DNA from: Mycobacterium simiae
GTDB taxonomy: Bacteria > Actinomycetota > Actinomycetes > Mycobacteriales > Mycobacteriaceae
DNA length: 64,000 bases
Assembly: GCF_010727605.1 (NCBI RefSeq)
Contig: NZ_AP022568.1
Location: 3,596,001 to 3,660,000 of the forward strand
Direction: 5' to 3'
Both the position numbers and the translations under genes were made by a program. The notes under the pieces were generated by a model that made no database searches, was not told where the DNA came from, and worked only from the letters and a program-made list of their open reading frames with translations. Shown here in pieces: positions 52,503 through 61,599 of the stretch (position 1 is its first letter; every line of letters begins with the position of its first letter).

Positions 52503-53404
52503 AGAAACCTGGTGCGCTTCCAGCTGCGACGTGCGATCGGGCCGAGCAGTCCGATCTCGGTCAAAAAGGCTGCAAGCGGGGCGAACCCGGCCCGTTGTAT
52601 CTCGTGGCGGTGCGGGCTGCGGCGCGCCATCGCTCGCGCCCGGTGCGGGTCCAGTCCGGTCCGGGCGTAGGGAATCGGGTTGCTGAATAGGAAACGGAAA
52701 AAGTATCCGCCGAGGCCGTTGATGTTCGCCATGAACCATTTGTTGAATCGCGGCATCGTCTGAACCCGCTTGCGGGCTCCGTCGCGGGCGAACTGGATAT
52801 GCCGGGCCTCCTCGGTGACGTGAATCCGCATGAGGCGCTGGATGATTGGCTGTAATTCCGGATCGTCCATCATCTGGCGTTGCAGCGAATCAAAGATTTC
52901 CTCGCCGATCAAAGCGGCGATCCACAACATCGAACCGCGCTGGAAAGCCAGCGGCAGGCTGTTGATGATCCACCTGTGTAACAGACGCGGGCGTACCGGC
53001 TTGGCGCCGATGCGCTCGATGGCCTTGCCGAACATCACCATGTGCCGGGTTTCGTCGCCCAGCTCCGTCAGTTTGTAATGCGTCGACCGGCTCGTCGGGT
53101 CCTCGTGCAGGATCGTGCGCAACAACGATTGATTGAGCATGTTCTCGAACCAGATTCCGGCCGAGAGGGTGTTGACCAATTCCTGACGCGACAGCTCGAT
53201 CTGTTGCTCTCGGGTCATCTCGTCCCACATTGGCGTGTCGTAGAGCGAGACGAGCCGGGGCGGAAGGTAGAACTTGTCCGGATCCAGCGGGGCATCCCAG
53301 TCGATGTCGACGACCGGTTCGTAGGACTTCTTCACCGAGCCCTTGAGCAGCCGCTCCGAGAACTCCTCCCGGCTCGGCCCACTCGGTCTCACCGCGGTGG
53401 TCAT
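52499..53404 (-). CDS. AurF-type diiron oxygenase/ferritin-like protein
   Basis: A 301-residue helical protein with four carboxylate/histidine helices: QELVNTLSAGIWFENMLNQ, ELGDETRHMVMFGKAIER, IGEEIFDSLQRQM and HVTEEARHIQFARD. The two E-x2-H segments (DETRH and EEARH) and two Glu helices are the diiron site of AurF-like N-oxygenases. These hydroxylate aromatic amines in other bacteria; the mycobacterial role is unknown. The ATG at 53404 follows GGAGGAG. A perfect palindrome lies 34-54 bases before the start. It is coupled to the monooxygenase-like gene. Confidence 0.86.
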   Translation of the reverse strand: MTTAVRPSGPSREEFSERLLKGSVKKSYEPVVDIDWDAPLDPDKFYLPPRLVSLYDTPMWDEMTREQQIELSRQELVNTLSAGIWFENMLNQSLLRTILHEDPTSRSTHYKLTELGDETRHMVMFGKAIERIGAKPVRPRLLHRWIINSLPLAFQRGSMLWIAALIGEEIFDSLQRQMMDDPELQPIIQRLMRIHVTEEARHIQFARDGARKRVQTMPRFNKWFMANINGLGGYFFRFLFSNPIPYARTGLDPHRARAMARRSPHRHEIQRAGFAPLAAFLTEIGLLGPIARRSWKRTRFL

Positions 53405-53438
53405 ACGCCGCTCCTCCTCGTCGAAGTGAGTCCAGACG

Positions 53439-53458
53439 GTACCCATGGTACTGGGTAC
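53439..53458. promoter_or_regulatory. Palindrome upstream of the AurF-like operon
   Basis: GTACCCA (53439-53445) and TGGGTAC (53452-53458) are perfect inverted repeats with TGGTAC between. The site lies between the divergent AurF-like and cobF genes. The regulator is unknown; a TetR-type dimer is likely from its size. Confidence 0.6.
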
Positions 53459-53529
53459 TTTTGGCCCCGGCTAGGTGCTCGAGATTGCGATTCGGCAATG
53501 TGGTGAGCAGCAACCATTAGGAGGCGGCC

Positions 53530-54279
53530 GTGGGTCGGCATATTCACGTGATCGGCATCGGCGCCGGGGACCTCGAGTATGTGACCATCCAGGCGATCGA
53601 GGCGCTCAACGACACCCAGGTGTTCTTCGCGATGGACAAGGGCGAGGACAAAAGCGATCTGGTGGGACTGCGCCGAAAGATCTGCAGGCGCTTCATCCGC
53701 GAGCCGGGCTATCGCTTCGTGGAATTGCCCGACCCGAAGCGCGTGAACCCCGGTGACCGGCAGACCGATTACCGCGACGCAGTCCGTGACTGGCATGCGG
53801 CGCGGACCCGCATCTGGGCCGCCGCCATCGCGACCGAGCTGGGGCCCGACGGCGTGGGTGCCTTTCTGGCCTGGGGCGATCCGTCGCTTTACGACAGCAC
53901 GCTACGGATTCTCGAAGCGGCCGCGGCCGAGGTCGACTTCACCTTCGACGTCATCCCGGGCATCACCGCCATTCAGGCACTGACGGCGCGCCACCGCATC
54001 CCGCTCAACGACGTCGGTGAGCCTGTTCTGATCACCACCGGCCGGCAGTTGCGCGTACACGGGCTGACCGACGCGGCGGTGGTGATGCTCGACGCGGACT
54101 GCGCGTTTGCGACCTGTCCGCCCGACACCCGGATCTGGTGGGGTGCCTACCTTGGTACCGACGACGAACTGCTGGTGGCGGGCACCGTCGGCGAGGCGGG
54201 ACCACGCATCGCGGCGTTGCGCGCGGACGCCCGCGCCCGGCACGGCTGGATCATGGATATCTATTTACTGCGTGCGTGA
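53530..54279 (+). CDS. cobF: Precorrin-6A synthase (deacetylating), aerobic cobalamin pathway
   Basis: A 249-residue tetrapyrrole methylase. GIGAGDLEYVTIQAIEALND is the first methylase motif and FLAWGDPSLYDSTLRILEAA the second; VIPGITAIQALTA the third. The fused N-terminal features and the deacetylating branch (RQTDYRDAVRDWH) identify CobF, which methylates C1 of precorrin-5 with loss of acetate. GTG start with AGGAGG ahead. The M. tuberculosis complex has lost cobF at this very place (known deletion between Rv0943c and Rv0944), whereas here it and both neighbours are whole. No other cob genes are in the window. Confidence 0.9.
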   Translation: MGRHIHVIGIGAGDLEYVTIQAIEALNDTQVFFAMDKGEDKSDLVGLRRKICRRFIREPGYRFVELPDPKRVNPGDRQTDYRDAVRDWHAARTRIWAAAIATELGPDGVGAFLAWGDPSLYDSTLRILEAAAAEVDFTFDVIPGITAIQALTARHRIPLNDVGEPVLITTGRQLRVHGLTDAAVVMLDADCAFATCPPDTRIWWGAYLGTDDELLVAGTVGEAGPRIAALRADARARHGWIMDIYLLRA

Positions 54280-54325
54280 TCAGCGCCGATGGACACTGCG
54301 CAGTCGCGATCGGCAAACTGAAGGT

Positions 54326-55189
54326 GTGCCCGAACTACCCGAGATCGAAGCGCTGGTCGACCACCTGCGGCGCCATGCCGTCGGATCGGCCATCGGCCGT
54401 GTCGATGTCGCGGCACTGTCGGTGCTGAAAACCTTCGATCCGCCGATCAGCGACCTGCACGGTCTGACCGTTACCGCGGCCAACCGGTGGGGCAAGTACC
54501 TGGGCTTGCAAGCCGGAGATCTGCTCTTGATCGCGCACCTATCGCGGGCGGGCTGGCTGCGCTGGTCGGACAAGTTGACCGCGGCTCCGTTGCGTCCCGG
54601 TAAGGGGCCCATTGCCCTGCGCGTCCACCTGGGTGCGCCCGGCGAGGCGCCCGGCTTCGACCTCACCGAGGCAGGCACTCAGAAGCGGTTGGCGGTCTGG
54701 CTGGTTCGCGACCCCGAACAGGTGGCCGGCATCGCCGCCCTGGGGCCCGACGCCCTGGACCTGAGCGCCGAGGACCTGGGCGGGCTGCTGGCCGGCAACA
54801 GCGGGCGGATCAAGACCGTGATCACCGACCAGAAGGTGATCGCCGGCATCGGCAACGCGTACAGCGACGAGATCCTGCACGTTGCCAAGATCTCGCCGTT
54901 CGCCACCGCCGGCAAACTCACCGGCGAACAGGTCAGCACACTGCACGATGCGATGATCGCGGTGCTGACCGACGCGGTGAACCGCTCCGTCGGCCAGGGT
55001 GCCGCGATGCTCAAGGGCGAAAAGCGCTCCGGGTTGCGGGTGCACGCGCGCGCCGGGCTGCCCTGCCCGATCTGCGGGGACACCGTGCGGGAAGTCTCGT
55101 TCGCCGACAAGTCTTTTCAGTACTGCCCTACGTGTCAGACCGGCGGCAAGATCCTGGCCGATCGGCGTATGTCGCGGCTGCTCAAGTAG
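54326..55189 (+). CDS. Formamidopyrimidine-DNA glycosylase (Fpg/Nei family), full length
   Basis: A 287-residue glycosylase that starts with GTG and reads VPELPEIEALVDHLRRH, so Pro2 is the catalytic amine. The helix-two-turn-helix region is DQKVIAGIGNAYSDEILH, and the zinc finger has Cys247, Cys250, Cys267 and Cys270. It removes oxidised bases from DNA and cuts the backbone. The M. tuberculosis counterpart, Rv0944, is truncated (158 residues, from memory) next to the cobF deletion. Here the gene is complete. Confidence 0.91.
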   Translation: MPELPEIEALVDHLRRHAVGSAIGRVDVAALSVLKTFDPPISDLHGLTVTAANRWGKYLGLQAGDLLLIAHLSRAGWLRWSDKLTAAPLRPGKGPIALRVHLGAPGEAPGFDLTEAGTQKRLAVWLVRDPEQVAGIAALGPDALDLSAEDLGGLLAGNSGRIKTVITDQKVIAGIGNAYSDEILHVAKISPFATAGKLTGEQVSTLHDAMIAVLTDAVNRSVGQGAAMLKGEKRSGLRVHARAGLPCPICGDTVREVSFADKSFQYCPTCQTGGKILADRRMSRLLK

Positions 55190-55231
55190 CCGAGGGTCGC
55201 TGGACTTGACACCTGTCGATATGCTGCCCGG

Positions 55232-55981
55232 ATGATTCGCCAGAAGATCCTCATCACCGGTGCCAGTTCCGGGCTGGGCGCCGGGATGGCGCATTCCTTC
55301 GCGGCCCGAGGTCGCGACCTGGCGCTGTGTGCTCGTCGGACCGATCGGCTCGACGAGCTGAAAGCTGAGCTCTCGCAACGGCATCCAAACATCAAGATTG
55401 CGGTGGCCGCGTTGGACGTCAACGACCACGAACAGGTGCCCAAGGTGTTCGCCGAGCTCCGCGACGAGCTCGGCGGCATCGATCGCCTCATCGTCAACGC
55501 CGGCATCGGCAAGGGAGCGGTGTTGGGCTCCGGCAAGTTGTGGGCCAACAGGGCGACCATCGAGACCAATCTGGTGGCCGCGCTGGTGCAGATCGAGTCG
55601 GCGCTAGAAATTTTCGCCAAGGCCGGCGCGGGCCACCTGGTACTCATTTCGTCGGTGCTCGGCAACACCGGCGTCCCGGGTGTCAAGGCCGCCTACTGTG
55701 CGAGCAAGGCGGGACTGCGGTCGCTGGGCGAGTCGCTGCGCGCCGAGTACGCCAAGGGGCCGATCAAGGTCACGGTGATCGAACCGGGCTATATCGAGTC
55801 GGAGATGACCGCCAAATCGACGAGCACAATGCTGATGGTGGACAACGGAACTGGCGTCAAGGCCATGGTTGCCGCCATCGAACGCGAGCCCGGTCGGGCG
55901 GTGGTGCCGCGCTGGCCGTGGGCGCCGCTGGTCCAGCTGATGCGGGTGTTGCCGCCGCGACTGACCAAGCCGTTCGCCTGA
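55232..55981 (+). CDS. Short-chain dehydrogenase/reductase (SDR, Rv0945-like)
   Basis: A 249-residue SDR. ITGASSGLG is the cofactor loop, NAGIGKGA the structural motif, and Ser in LISSVLGNTG with YCASK the catalytic pair. CARRTDRLDEL after the second strand suggests NADP(H). It corresponds to Rv0945. The ATG follows a 42-base gap from the glycosylase gene. The C-terminal hydrophobic PWAPLVQLMRVLPP suggests possible membrane contact. Substrate unknown. Confidence 0.9.
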   Translation: MIRQKILITGASSGLGAGMAHSFAARGRDLALCARRTDRLDELKAELSQRHPNIKIAVAALDVNDHEQVPKVFAELRDELGGIDRLIVNAGIGKGAVLGSGKLWANRATIETNLVAALVQIESALEIFAKAGAGHLVLISSVLGNTGVPGVKAAYCASKAGLRSLGESLRAEYAKGPIKVTVIEPGYIESEMTAKSTSTMLMVDNGTGVKAMVAAIEREPGRAVVPRWPWAPLVQLMRVLPPRLTKPFA

Positions 55982-55994
55982 GCCCCCGGCAAGG

Positions 55995-56258
55995 TCAGTG
56001 GCGGGTAGGCGGGTAATACGCGGCGTCGGAGGTGGATTCGGGTTTTCCGTTGGTCGCCAGGCGGAGCTTGAGCAATCCGATGACGTATGCGTCGGTGAGG
56101 TCGCGTAACACGGGGACGCGGCTGGCCTGGCTCACCAGGTTCAAACGTCCAATGCGGTTGACCTGTGTGACCCGCAGGCCGCCACCGTGGAATGCCGGCG
56201 CACGGTCGTGCGGCGAGTGGGCTCCGACATGCTGAGCGACACTAGTTGAGCGACTAGC
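55995..56258 (-). pseudogene. Conserved coding remnant after pgi, no good start codon (Rv0947c-like)
   Basis: On the minus strand an open frame follows directly after a TGA and ends at 55995. It reads QHVGAHSPHDRAPAFHGGG, then RVTQVNRIGRLNLVSQASRV, and ends STSDAAYYPPTRH. The codon use and regular amino-acid pattern look coding. No ATG or GTG stands near the beginning; the first is a TTG about 40 codons in. By position it is Rv0947c, described as a pseudogene in M. tuberculosis to my memory. It begins just behind pgi and could be cotranscribed with it. Whether it is a C-terminal remnant or a start by CTG is open. Confidence 0.5.
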
Positions 56259-57918
56259 TCACTCGGCCTCGCTCGGTCCGGTAGCGGCGGACCAGGGCAT
56301 CGGTGGAGCTGTCGGACTGCGGCGCGGGGGAGGTGTCGCTGGTCAGTACCGGCAGCAGGGCCTTGGCCTGCGTCTTACCCAGCTCCACCCCCCATTGGTC
56401 GAACGAATCGATTCCCCAGACCACGCCCTCGGTGAAGACCTGGTGCTCGTACAGCGCGGTCAACTGGCCCAGCACCGAGGGCGTAAGCCGGTCGGCCAGA
56501 ATCGAAGTCGACGGTCGATTGCCGGGCATCACCTTGTGCGGTACCACCGCGGCGGGGGTGCCTTCGGCGGCGATTTCCTCGGCGGTCTTGCCGAATGCCA
56601 GCACTTGGGTCTGCGCGAAGAAATTGCTCATCAACAAATCGTGCATGCTGCCGGTGCCCTCGGCGGTGGGCAGGTCGTCGGTGGGTTGGCTGAATCCGAT
56701 GAAATCAGCCGGTATCAGCCGGGTGCCCTGATGCAACAGCTGGTAAAAGGCATGTTGGCCGTTGGTTCCTGGCTCGCCCCAATAGATTTCACCGGTATCG
56801 GTGGTGACGGGCTTGCCGTCGGCGCGCGTCGATTTGCCGTTGGACTCCATGGTCAGCTGCTGCAAATACGCGGCAAATCGGGCCAGGTCGTTGGAATACG
56901 GCAGCACGGCGCGGGATTGCGCGCCCATGAAATTGGAATACCAGAGGCCGATAAGACCAAGCAGGACAGGGGCGTTGGATTCCAGCGGAGCGGTTTTGAA
57001 ATGCTCGTCGACAATGTGAAAACCAGACAGGAAATCCGCGAAACCCTGTCGGCCGATCGTGGCCATCAGCGACAGCCCGATCGCCGAGTCGACCGAGTAG
57101 CGTCCGCCCACCCAATCCCAGAAACCGAACATGTTGTCGGTGTCGATGCCGAAGTCGGCGACCAGACGTTTGTTGGTCGATACGGCCACGAAGTGCTTGG
57201 CGACTGCGGCGTCGCCGAGGGCCTCGGTCAGCCAGCGGCGTGCGGCCGTCGCGTTGGTCAGCGTCTCCAGCGTGGAGAACGTCTTGGAGGCCACGATGAA
57301 AAGCGTTGTGGCGGGATCTAAGTCGGCCAGTTTGGCGATCAGGTCGGCGGGGTCGACGTTGGAGACGAAGCGGGCCGAGATCCCCGCGTCCACATAATGA
57401 CGCAAAGCCTGGTACACCATCACCGGCCCCAGGTCGGACCCGCCGATGCCGATGTTGACCACGGTGCGGATGCGCTCGCCGGTGGCGCCCGTCCATTCGC
57501 CGCTGCGCAACCGGTCGGTGAAGTCCCCCATCGCGTCGAGCACCTGGTGCACATCTGCGACGACGTTTTGGCCGTCGACGATCAGCTCGGCATCGCGGGG
57601 CAGCCGCAGCGCGGTGTGCAGCACCGCGCGATCCTCCGAGGTGTTGATGTGTACCCCGGAAAACATCTGATCCCGGCGCTCTTCGAGATTGGCCGCGCGG
57701 GCCAGGTCCAGCAGCAGCCGCAGCGTCTCGCGGGTGATCCGGTGCTTGCTGTAGTCGATGTACAGGTCACCGACCGTGACAGTGAGTTCGCGGCCGCGAT
57801 CCGGGTCCTCGGCGAAAAACTGGCGGAGGTGGGTTTTACCGATCTGTTCGTGATGCCTACGTAGGGCGTCCCACGCCGGTGTGGCGGTGATGTCAGGGAT
57901 GTTGAGCACGGAGGTCAT
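56254..57918 (-). CDS. pgi: Glucose-6-phosphate isomerase
   Basis: A 554-residue isomerase with both family signatures, [20 protein letters not shown] and [20 protein letters not shown]. The active-site stretch [12 protein letters not shown] and C-terminal region with [15 protein letters not shown] are present. It interconverts glucose-6-phosphate and fructose-6-phosphate in glycolysis. Length and order correspond to Rv0946c. The ATG at 57918 is the first and only plausible start. Confidence 0.97.
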   Translation of the reverse strand: MTSVLNIPDITATPAWDALRRHHEQIGKTHLRQFFAEDPDRGRELTVTVGDLYIDYSKHRITRETLRLLLDLARAANLEERRDQMFSGVHINTSEDRAVLHTALRLPRDAELIVDGQNVVADVHQVLDAMGDFTDRLRSGEWTGATGERIRTVVNIGIGGSDLGPVMVYQALRHYVDAGISARFVSNVDPADLIAKLADLDPATTLFIVASKTFSTLETLTNATAARRWLTEALGDAAVAKHFVAVSTNKRLVADFGIDTDNMFGFWDWVGGRYSVDSAIGLSLMATIGRQGFADFLSGFHIVDEHFKTAPLESNAPVLLGLIGLWYSNFMGAQSRAVLPYSNDLARFAAYLQQLTMESNGKSTRADGKPVTTDTGEIYWGEPGTNGQHAFYQLLHQGTRLIPADFIGFSQPTDDLPTAEGTGSMHDLLMSNFFAQTQVLAFGKTAEEIAAEGTPAAVVPHKVMPGNRPSTSILADRLTPSVLGQLTALYEHQVFTEGVVWGIDSFDQWGVELGKTQAKALLPVLTSDTSPAPQSDSSTDALVRRYRTERGRVS

Positions 57919-58027
57919 GAATCGACCCTAGTGCCGACTCACGCCGCCGAGCCAGCGCTGGCGGACAGCCCGATTTGGCGCAGCAAAACAGAATTCGCGG
58001 TGCGAGATCCCGGATATCGAGGGTGGT

Positions 58028-58300
58028 TTAGTGTCCGAGGCGGCCGCGGCCCAAACGCAGCAACAGCATTGCCAAGTCCTTGCCCTCCGGCCCCAGCTCG
58101 CTGTAGCGCTGGATGACCTTCATTTCCCGGCTGTGCACCAGACGGGTGCCGCCAGAAGCCATCCGGGCCCGGCCGATCTCCCGAGAGACTTCGGCACGCT
58201 TGCGGACAGCGGCGAGGATCTCGGCGTCCAGGCGGTCGATCTCGAGGCGCAACTCTTCAATGTTCGCCAACTGTTCAATGTCGATCATCTCGACGCTCAT
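58028..58300 (-). CDS. Chorismate mutase, intracellular AroQ-delta type
   Basis: A 90-residue protein with LRLEIDRLDAEILAAVRKRA, ARMASGGTRLVHSREMKVIQ and LLLRLGRGRLGH, nearly the same as the M. tuberculosis enzyme Rv0948c. It turns chorismate into prephenate for phenylalanine and tyrosine; activity is boosted in complex with DAHP synthase, which binds the C-terminus. An ATG five codons inside is possible. A pair of direct repeats at 58345-58376 lies upstream. Confidence 0.95.
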   Translation of the reverse strand: MSVEMIDIEQLANIEELRLEIDRLDAEILAAVRKRAEVSREIGRARMASGGTRLVHSREMKVIQRYSELGPEGKDLAMLLLRLGRGRLGH

Positions 58301-58647
58301 CCCTACACCCCCGTGTTGTTTTGCGGTTCTTCTTGGCTCTTGTTCGTTATTCGGCTTGAAAACGTTATCCGGCTCGTAAAAAGTTCAAGCCCTGAATCCG
58401 AAGGCGGACCGCAGGGCTCTAACAATCACAGCTAGACCATGGGCACCGCTGGACGGTACCGATGGAGAAATCGGCGGCGCCACTCGAGGATCGAGAGGCG
58501 GCGATGGAGCTGTGCATTGTCCATGCTAAGAGTGTGCCACAGCGGCGGACACGCGGGAGCAAAACGACGAGTTCGACTGGCTCACCTTCTCGGGCGGCCA
58601 CGGCCTGCAGCTTTGTCGTCGGACGTTAGCGGTAAATTTAGACAGAC
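58301..58647. promoter_or_regulatory. Divergent region between chorismate mutase and uvrD1
   Basis: The 347 bases hold an imperfect direct repeat, CGTTATTCGGCTTG (58345-58358) and CGTTATCCGGCTCG (58363-58376), 18 bases apart. A 60-codon open frame on the minus strand (58419-58601) has a poor start and atypical composition, so I do not call it. TAGACAGAC lies before the uvrD1 ATG. Confidence 0.35.
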
Positions 58648-61017
58648 ATGACTGTGCACGCAACCGGCGCCGATACCAGCGCTGAGGTAGAGCAGCTGCT
58701 CGAGGGGCTCAATCCCCAACAGCGTCAAGCCGTAGTACACGAAGGTTCGCCGTTGCTGATCGTGGCGGGTGCGGGCTCCGGGAAGACAGCGGTGTTGACT
58801 CGTCGCGTCGGCTACTTGATCGCCGCGCGTGGGGTCGGCGTGGGTCAGATCCTGGCCATCACCTTCACCAACAAGGCCGCCGCCGAGATGCGGGAACGCG
58901 TGGTCAGACTGGTCGGTAACCGCGCTCGCGCGATGTGGGTGTCGACGTTCCACTCGACGTGTGTGCGGATCCTGCGCAACCAGGCCTCGCTGATCGACGG
59001 GCTCAATTCCAACTTCTCCATCTACGACGCCGACGACTCGCGGCGGTTGCTGCAGATGATCGGCCGGGACATGGGTCTGGACATCAAGCGGTACTCGCCG
59101 CGCCTGCTGTCGGTCGCGATCTCCAACCTCAAAAACGAGTTGATCGATCCGGACCGGGCCGTGTCCAATCTCACAGATGATTCTGACGACTTGGCCCGCA
59201 CGGTCGCCTCGGTATACGCCGAATACCAGCGGCGCCTGCGGGCGGCCAACGCGCTCGACTTCGACGACCTGATCGGTGAAACCGTCGCGGTGTTGCAGAC
59301 GTTCCCGCAGATCGCCCAGTACTACCGGCGCCGCTTCCGCCACGTCCTGGTCGACGAATACCAGGACACCAACCACGCCCAGTACGTCCTGGTGCGGGAG
59401 CTGGTCGGACGCACCGACAGCCGGTCCACCGACTCGAGGGCCGACGCGCCAGATCACGCGCCAGACCACGAGGTCCCGCCGGCCGAATTGTGCGTGGTCG
59501 GCGACGCCGATCAATCGATCTACGCGTTCCGCGGCGCCACCATTCGCAATATCGAAGAATTCGAACGCGACTACCCCGACGCCACCACTATTCTGCTCGA
59601 GCAGAATTACCGTTCGACGCAGAACATTCTGTCGGCCGCCAATTCGGTGATCGCCCGCAACTCGGGACGCCGCGAGAAGCGGTTGTGGACCGATGCGGGC
59701 GAAGGCGAGTTGATTGTCGGTTATGTCGCCGACAATGAACACGATGAAGCGCGGTTCGTCGCTGAAGAAATTGACGCCCTCGCAGAACGCGGCGAAATCA
59801 CCTATAACGATGTAGCGGTCTTCTATCGCACCAATAACTCGTCGCGGGCGCTGGAAGAAGTCTTCATCCGCGCCGGCATTCCCTACAAGGTCGTCGGGGG
59901 AGTGCGCTTTTACGAGCGCAAGGAGATCCGCGACATCGTCGCCTACCTGCGGGTGCTGGACAATCCCGGCGACGCGGTCAGCATGCGGCGGATCCTGAAC
60001 ACCCCGCGGCGCGGGATCGGTGATCGCGCCGAGGCGTGCGTGGCGGTCTACGCCGAAAACACCGGCGCCAGCTTCGCCGACGCGCTGGTGGCGGCCGCTG
60101 AAGGCAAAGTGCCGATGCTCAATTCCCGCGCGGTAAAGGCGATTTCGGGCTTCGTCGAACTACTCGACGAATTGCGCGGCCGCCTCGACGACGACCTCGG
60201 CGATCTGGTCGAGTCGGTGCTGGAGCGCACCGGATACCGTCGGGAGCTGGAGTCCTCGACTGATCCGCAAGAATTGGCCCGCCTGGATAATCTGAACGAA
60301 CTCGTCAGTGTCGCACACGAATTCAGCATCGATCAGGCGAACAATGCGGCGCTCGACGAGTCCGGGCAGGCGCCCGAGGATGAGGATGTACCCGAGACGG
60401 GGGTGCTGGCCGCATTTTTGGAGCGGGTGTCACTGGTCGCCGACACCGATGAGATTCCCGAACACGGGGCCGGCGTGGTGACACTGATGACGTTGCACAC
60501 CGCGAAGGGGCTGGAATTCCCGGTGGTGTTCGTCACCGGCTGGGAGGACGGCATGTTCCCGCACATGCGGGCCCTCGACGATCCCACCGAACTTTGCGAG
60601 GAGCGGCGGCTGGCCTATGTGGGGATCACCCGCGCCCGGCAGCGGCTGTATGTGAGCCGGGCGATCGTGCGGTCGTCCTGGGGCCAACCCATGCTCAACC
60701 CGGAATCGCGCTTCCTGCAAGAGATCCCACAAGAACTGATCGAATGGCGGCGCACCGCGCCGACGCCGTCCTACAGCGCACCGGTGAGCGGGGCTGGACG
60801 GTTCGGGACGCCGCGCGTCGCGCCCACCCGCTCCGGCGCGAGCAAGCGCCCACTGCTGGTATTGGCGCCCGGCGATCGGGTGACCCACGACAAGTATGGG
60901 CTGGGCCGGGTCGAAGAGGTTTCCGGCGTCGGCGAATCGGCGATGTCGCTGATCGACTTCGGTAGTTCTGGCCGGGTCAAATTGATGCACAACCACGCGC
61001 CGCTGAGCAAGCTCTAG
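58648..61017 (+). CDS. uvrD1: UvrD/PcrA-type DNA helicase
   Basis: A 789-residue superfamily 1 helicase. QRQAVVHEGSPLLIVAGAGS with Walker A Lys46 (GSGKT), TFTNKAAAEM, the DEYQDTN box at 236-242, GDADQSIYAFRGA and VTLMTLHTAKGLEFPVVFVT are all present, and the C-terminal Tudor-like domain ends VKLMHNHAPLSKL. It unwinds DNA 3' to 5' in repair and replication restart; in mycobacteria UvrD1 also works with Ku. It corresponds to Rv0949. An Arg/Asp/His-rich stretch (TDSRSTDSRADAPDHAPDHE, about residues 257-276) is an insertion I do not remember from relatives. Confidence 0.96.
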   Translation: MTVHATGADTSAEVEQLLEGLNPQQRQAVVHEGSPLLIVAGAGSGKTAVLTRRVGYLIAARGVGVGQILAITFTNKAAAEMRERVVRLVGNRARAMWVSTFHSTCVRILRNQASLIDGLNSNFSIYDADDSRRLLQMIGRDMGLDIKRYSPRLLSVAISNLKNELIDPDRAVSNLTDDSDDLARTVASVYAEYQRRLRAANALDFDDLIGETVAVLQTFPQIAQYYRRRFRHVLVDEYQDTNHAQYVLVRELVGRTDSRSTDSRADAPDHAPDHEVPPAELCVVGDADQSIYAFRGATIRNIEEFERDYPDATTILLEQNYRSTQNILSAANSVIARNSGRREKRLWTDAGEGELIVGYVADNEHDEARFVAEEIDALAERGEITYNDVAVFYRTNNSSRALEEVFIRAGIPYKVVGGVRFYERKEIRDIVAYLRVLDNPGDAVSMRRILNTPRRGIGDRAEACVAVYAENTGASFADALVAAAEGKVPMLNSRAVKAISGFVELLDELRGRLDDDLGDLVESVLERTGYRRELESSTDPQELARLDNLNELVSVAHEFSIDQANNAALDESGQAPEDEDVPETGVLAAFLERVSLVADTDEIPEHGAGVVTLMTLHTAKGLEFPVVFVTGWEDGMFPHMRALDDPTELCEERRLAYVGITRARQRLYVSRAIVRSSWGQPMLNPESRFLQEIPQELIEWRRTAPTPSYSAPVSGAGRFGTPRVAPTRSGASKRPLLVLAPGDRVTHDKYGLGRVEEVSGVGESAMSLIDFGSSGRVKLMHNHAPLSKL

Positions 61018-61598
61018 CGACGCCCCACTCGTCCGGTGATTCTTCCTGCTCGCGCCCTGATTTCCGGAAAAAATGCGAGCACCACACTCGCGACCGGCAA
61101 CACCCACAGCGTGTAGACGATCCACGCGACGTGGGCTCCCGCAATGAACACGCCGCCGTAGGTCAGGATTGCGACCACCGCACCCGCCGTAATCAGGTGG
61201 CGTCCTACCGGACGTTCCCGCAGCAGCATGATCACGCCGGAAATCGTGGTCGAAGCGAATACCAGCGCCAGGAACGCGACAGCAATGCAGAACAGCCGAT
61301 CGGTTTGCCACCAGCCGGCAATCAGATCGGTGGCCACCACCGACGTGGCCCAGCCGCTCACGATGCTGACCGCACAGGCGGCGATTCTTGTCCGCGACAC
61401 CGGGTCATCGACCGGACCGCCCGCCGAGTCGGCACGCGCGGCCGCCCGGGTGTCTGGCTGGCCGGGTACTACTCGCGGGATGTGGGTGGTCGGCGACTCC
61501 GGGATGGTCGGCAGCGGCCCGGTCGGGGCGCGCCTGATGATCCGTGTTCGTGGTTCAGACGGCGGCTCGGAGGCCGCAGGGTGGTTTGGCGCAGTCAC
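61014..61598 (-). CDS. Hypothetical membrane protein with a Pro-rich cytosolic N-terminus
   Basis: A 194-residue protein. The first 70 residues are Pro-, Arg- and Thr-rich and probably disordered. Four hydrophobic segments follow (around ACAVSIVSGWATSVVATDLI, FCIAVAFLALVFASTTISGV, ITAGAVVAILTYGGVFIAGA and WIVYTLWVLPVASVVLAFFP). The C-terminus is basic. I do not recognise a family. It overlaps the uvrD1 stop by 4 bases and is followed by the M23 peptidase in the same direction by one base, so it may be co-transcribed with it. Confidence 0.75.
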   Translation of the reverse strand: MTAPNHPAASEPPSEPRTRIIRRAPTGPLPTIPESPTTHIPRVVPGQPDTRAAARADSAGGPVDDPVSRTRIAACAVSIVSGWATSVVATDLIAGWWQTDRLFCIAVAFLALVFASTTISGVIMLLRERPVGRHLITAGAVVAILTYGGVFIAGAHVAWIVYTLWVLPVASVVLAFFPEIRARAGRITGRVGRR

Positions 61599-61599
61599 C

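Noticed and set aside
58570..58590. SOS (LexA) box before uvrD1
   Set aside because: The candidate has GTTCGA on one side only and the wrong spacing for TCGAAC-N4-GTTCGA.
58419..58601. 60-codon minus-strand gene between chorismate mutase and uvrD1
   Set aside because: Poor start, no ribosome-binding site and no conserved pattern; treated as non-coding.
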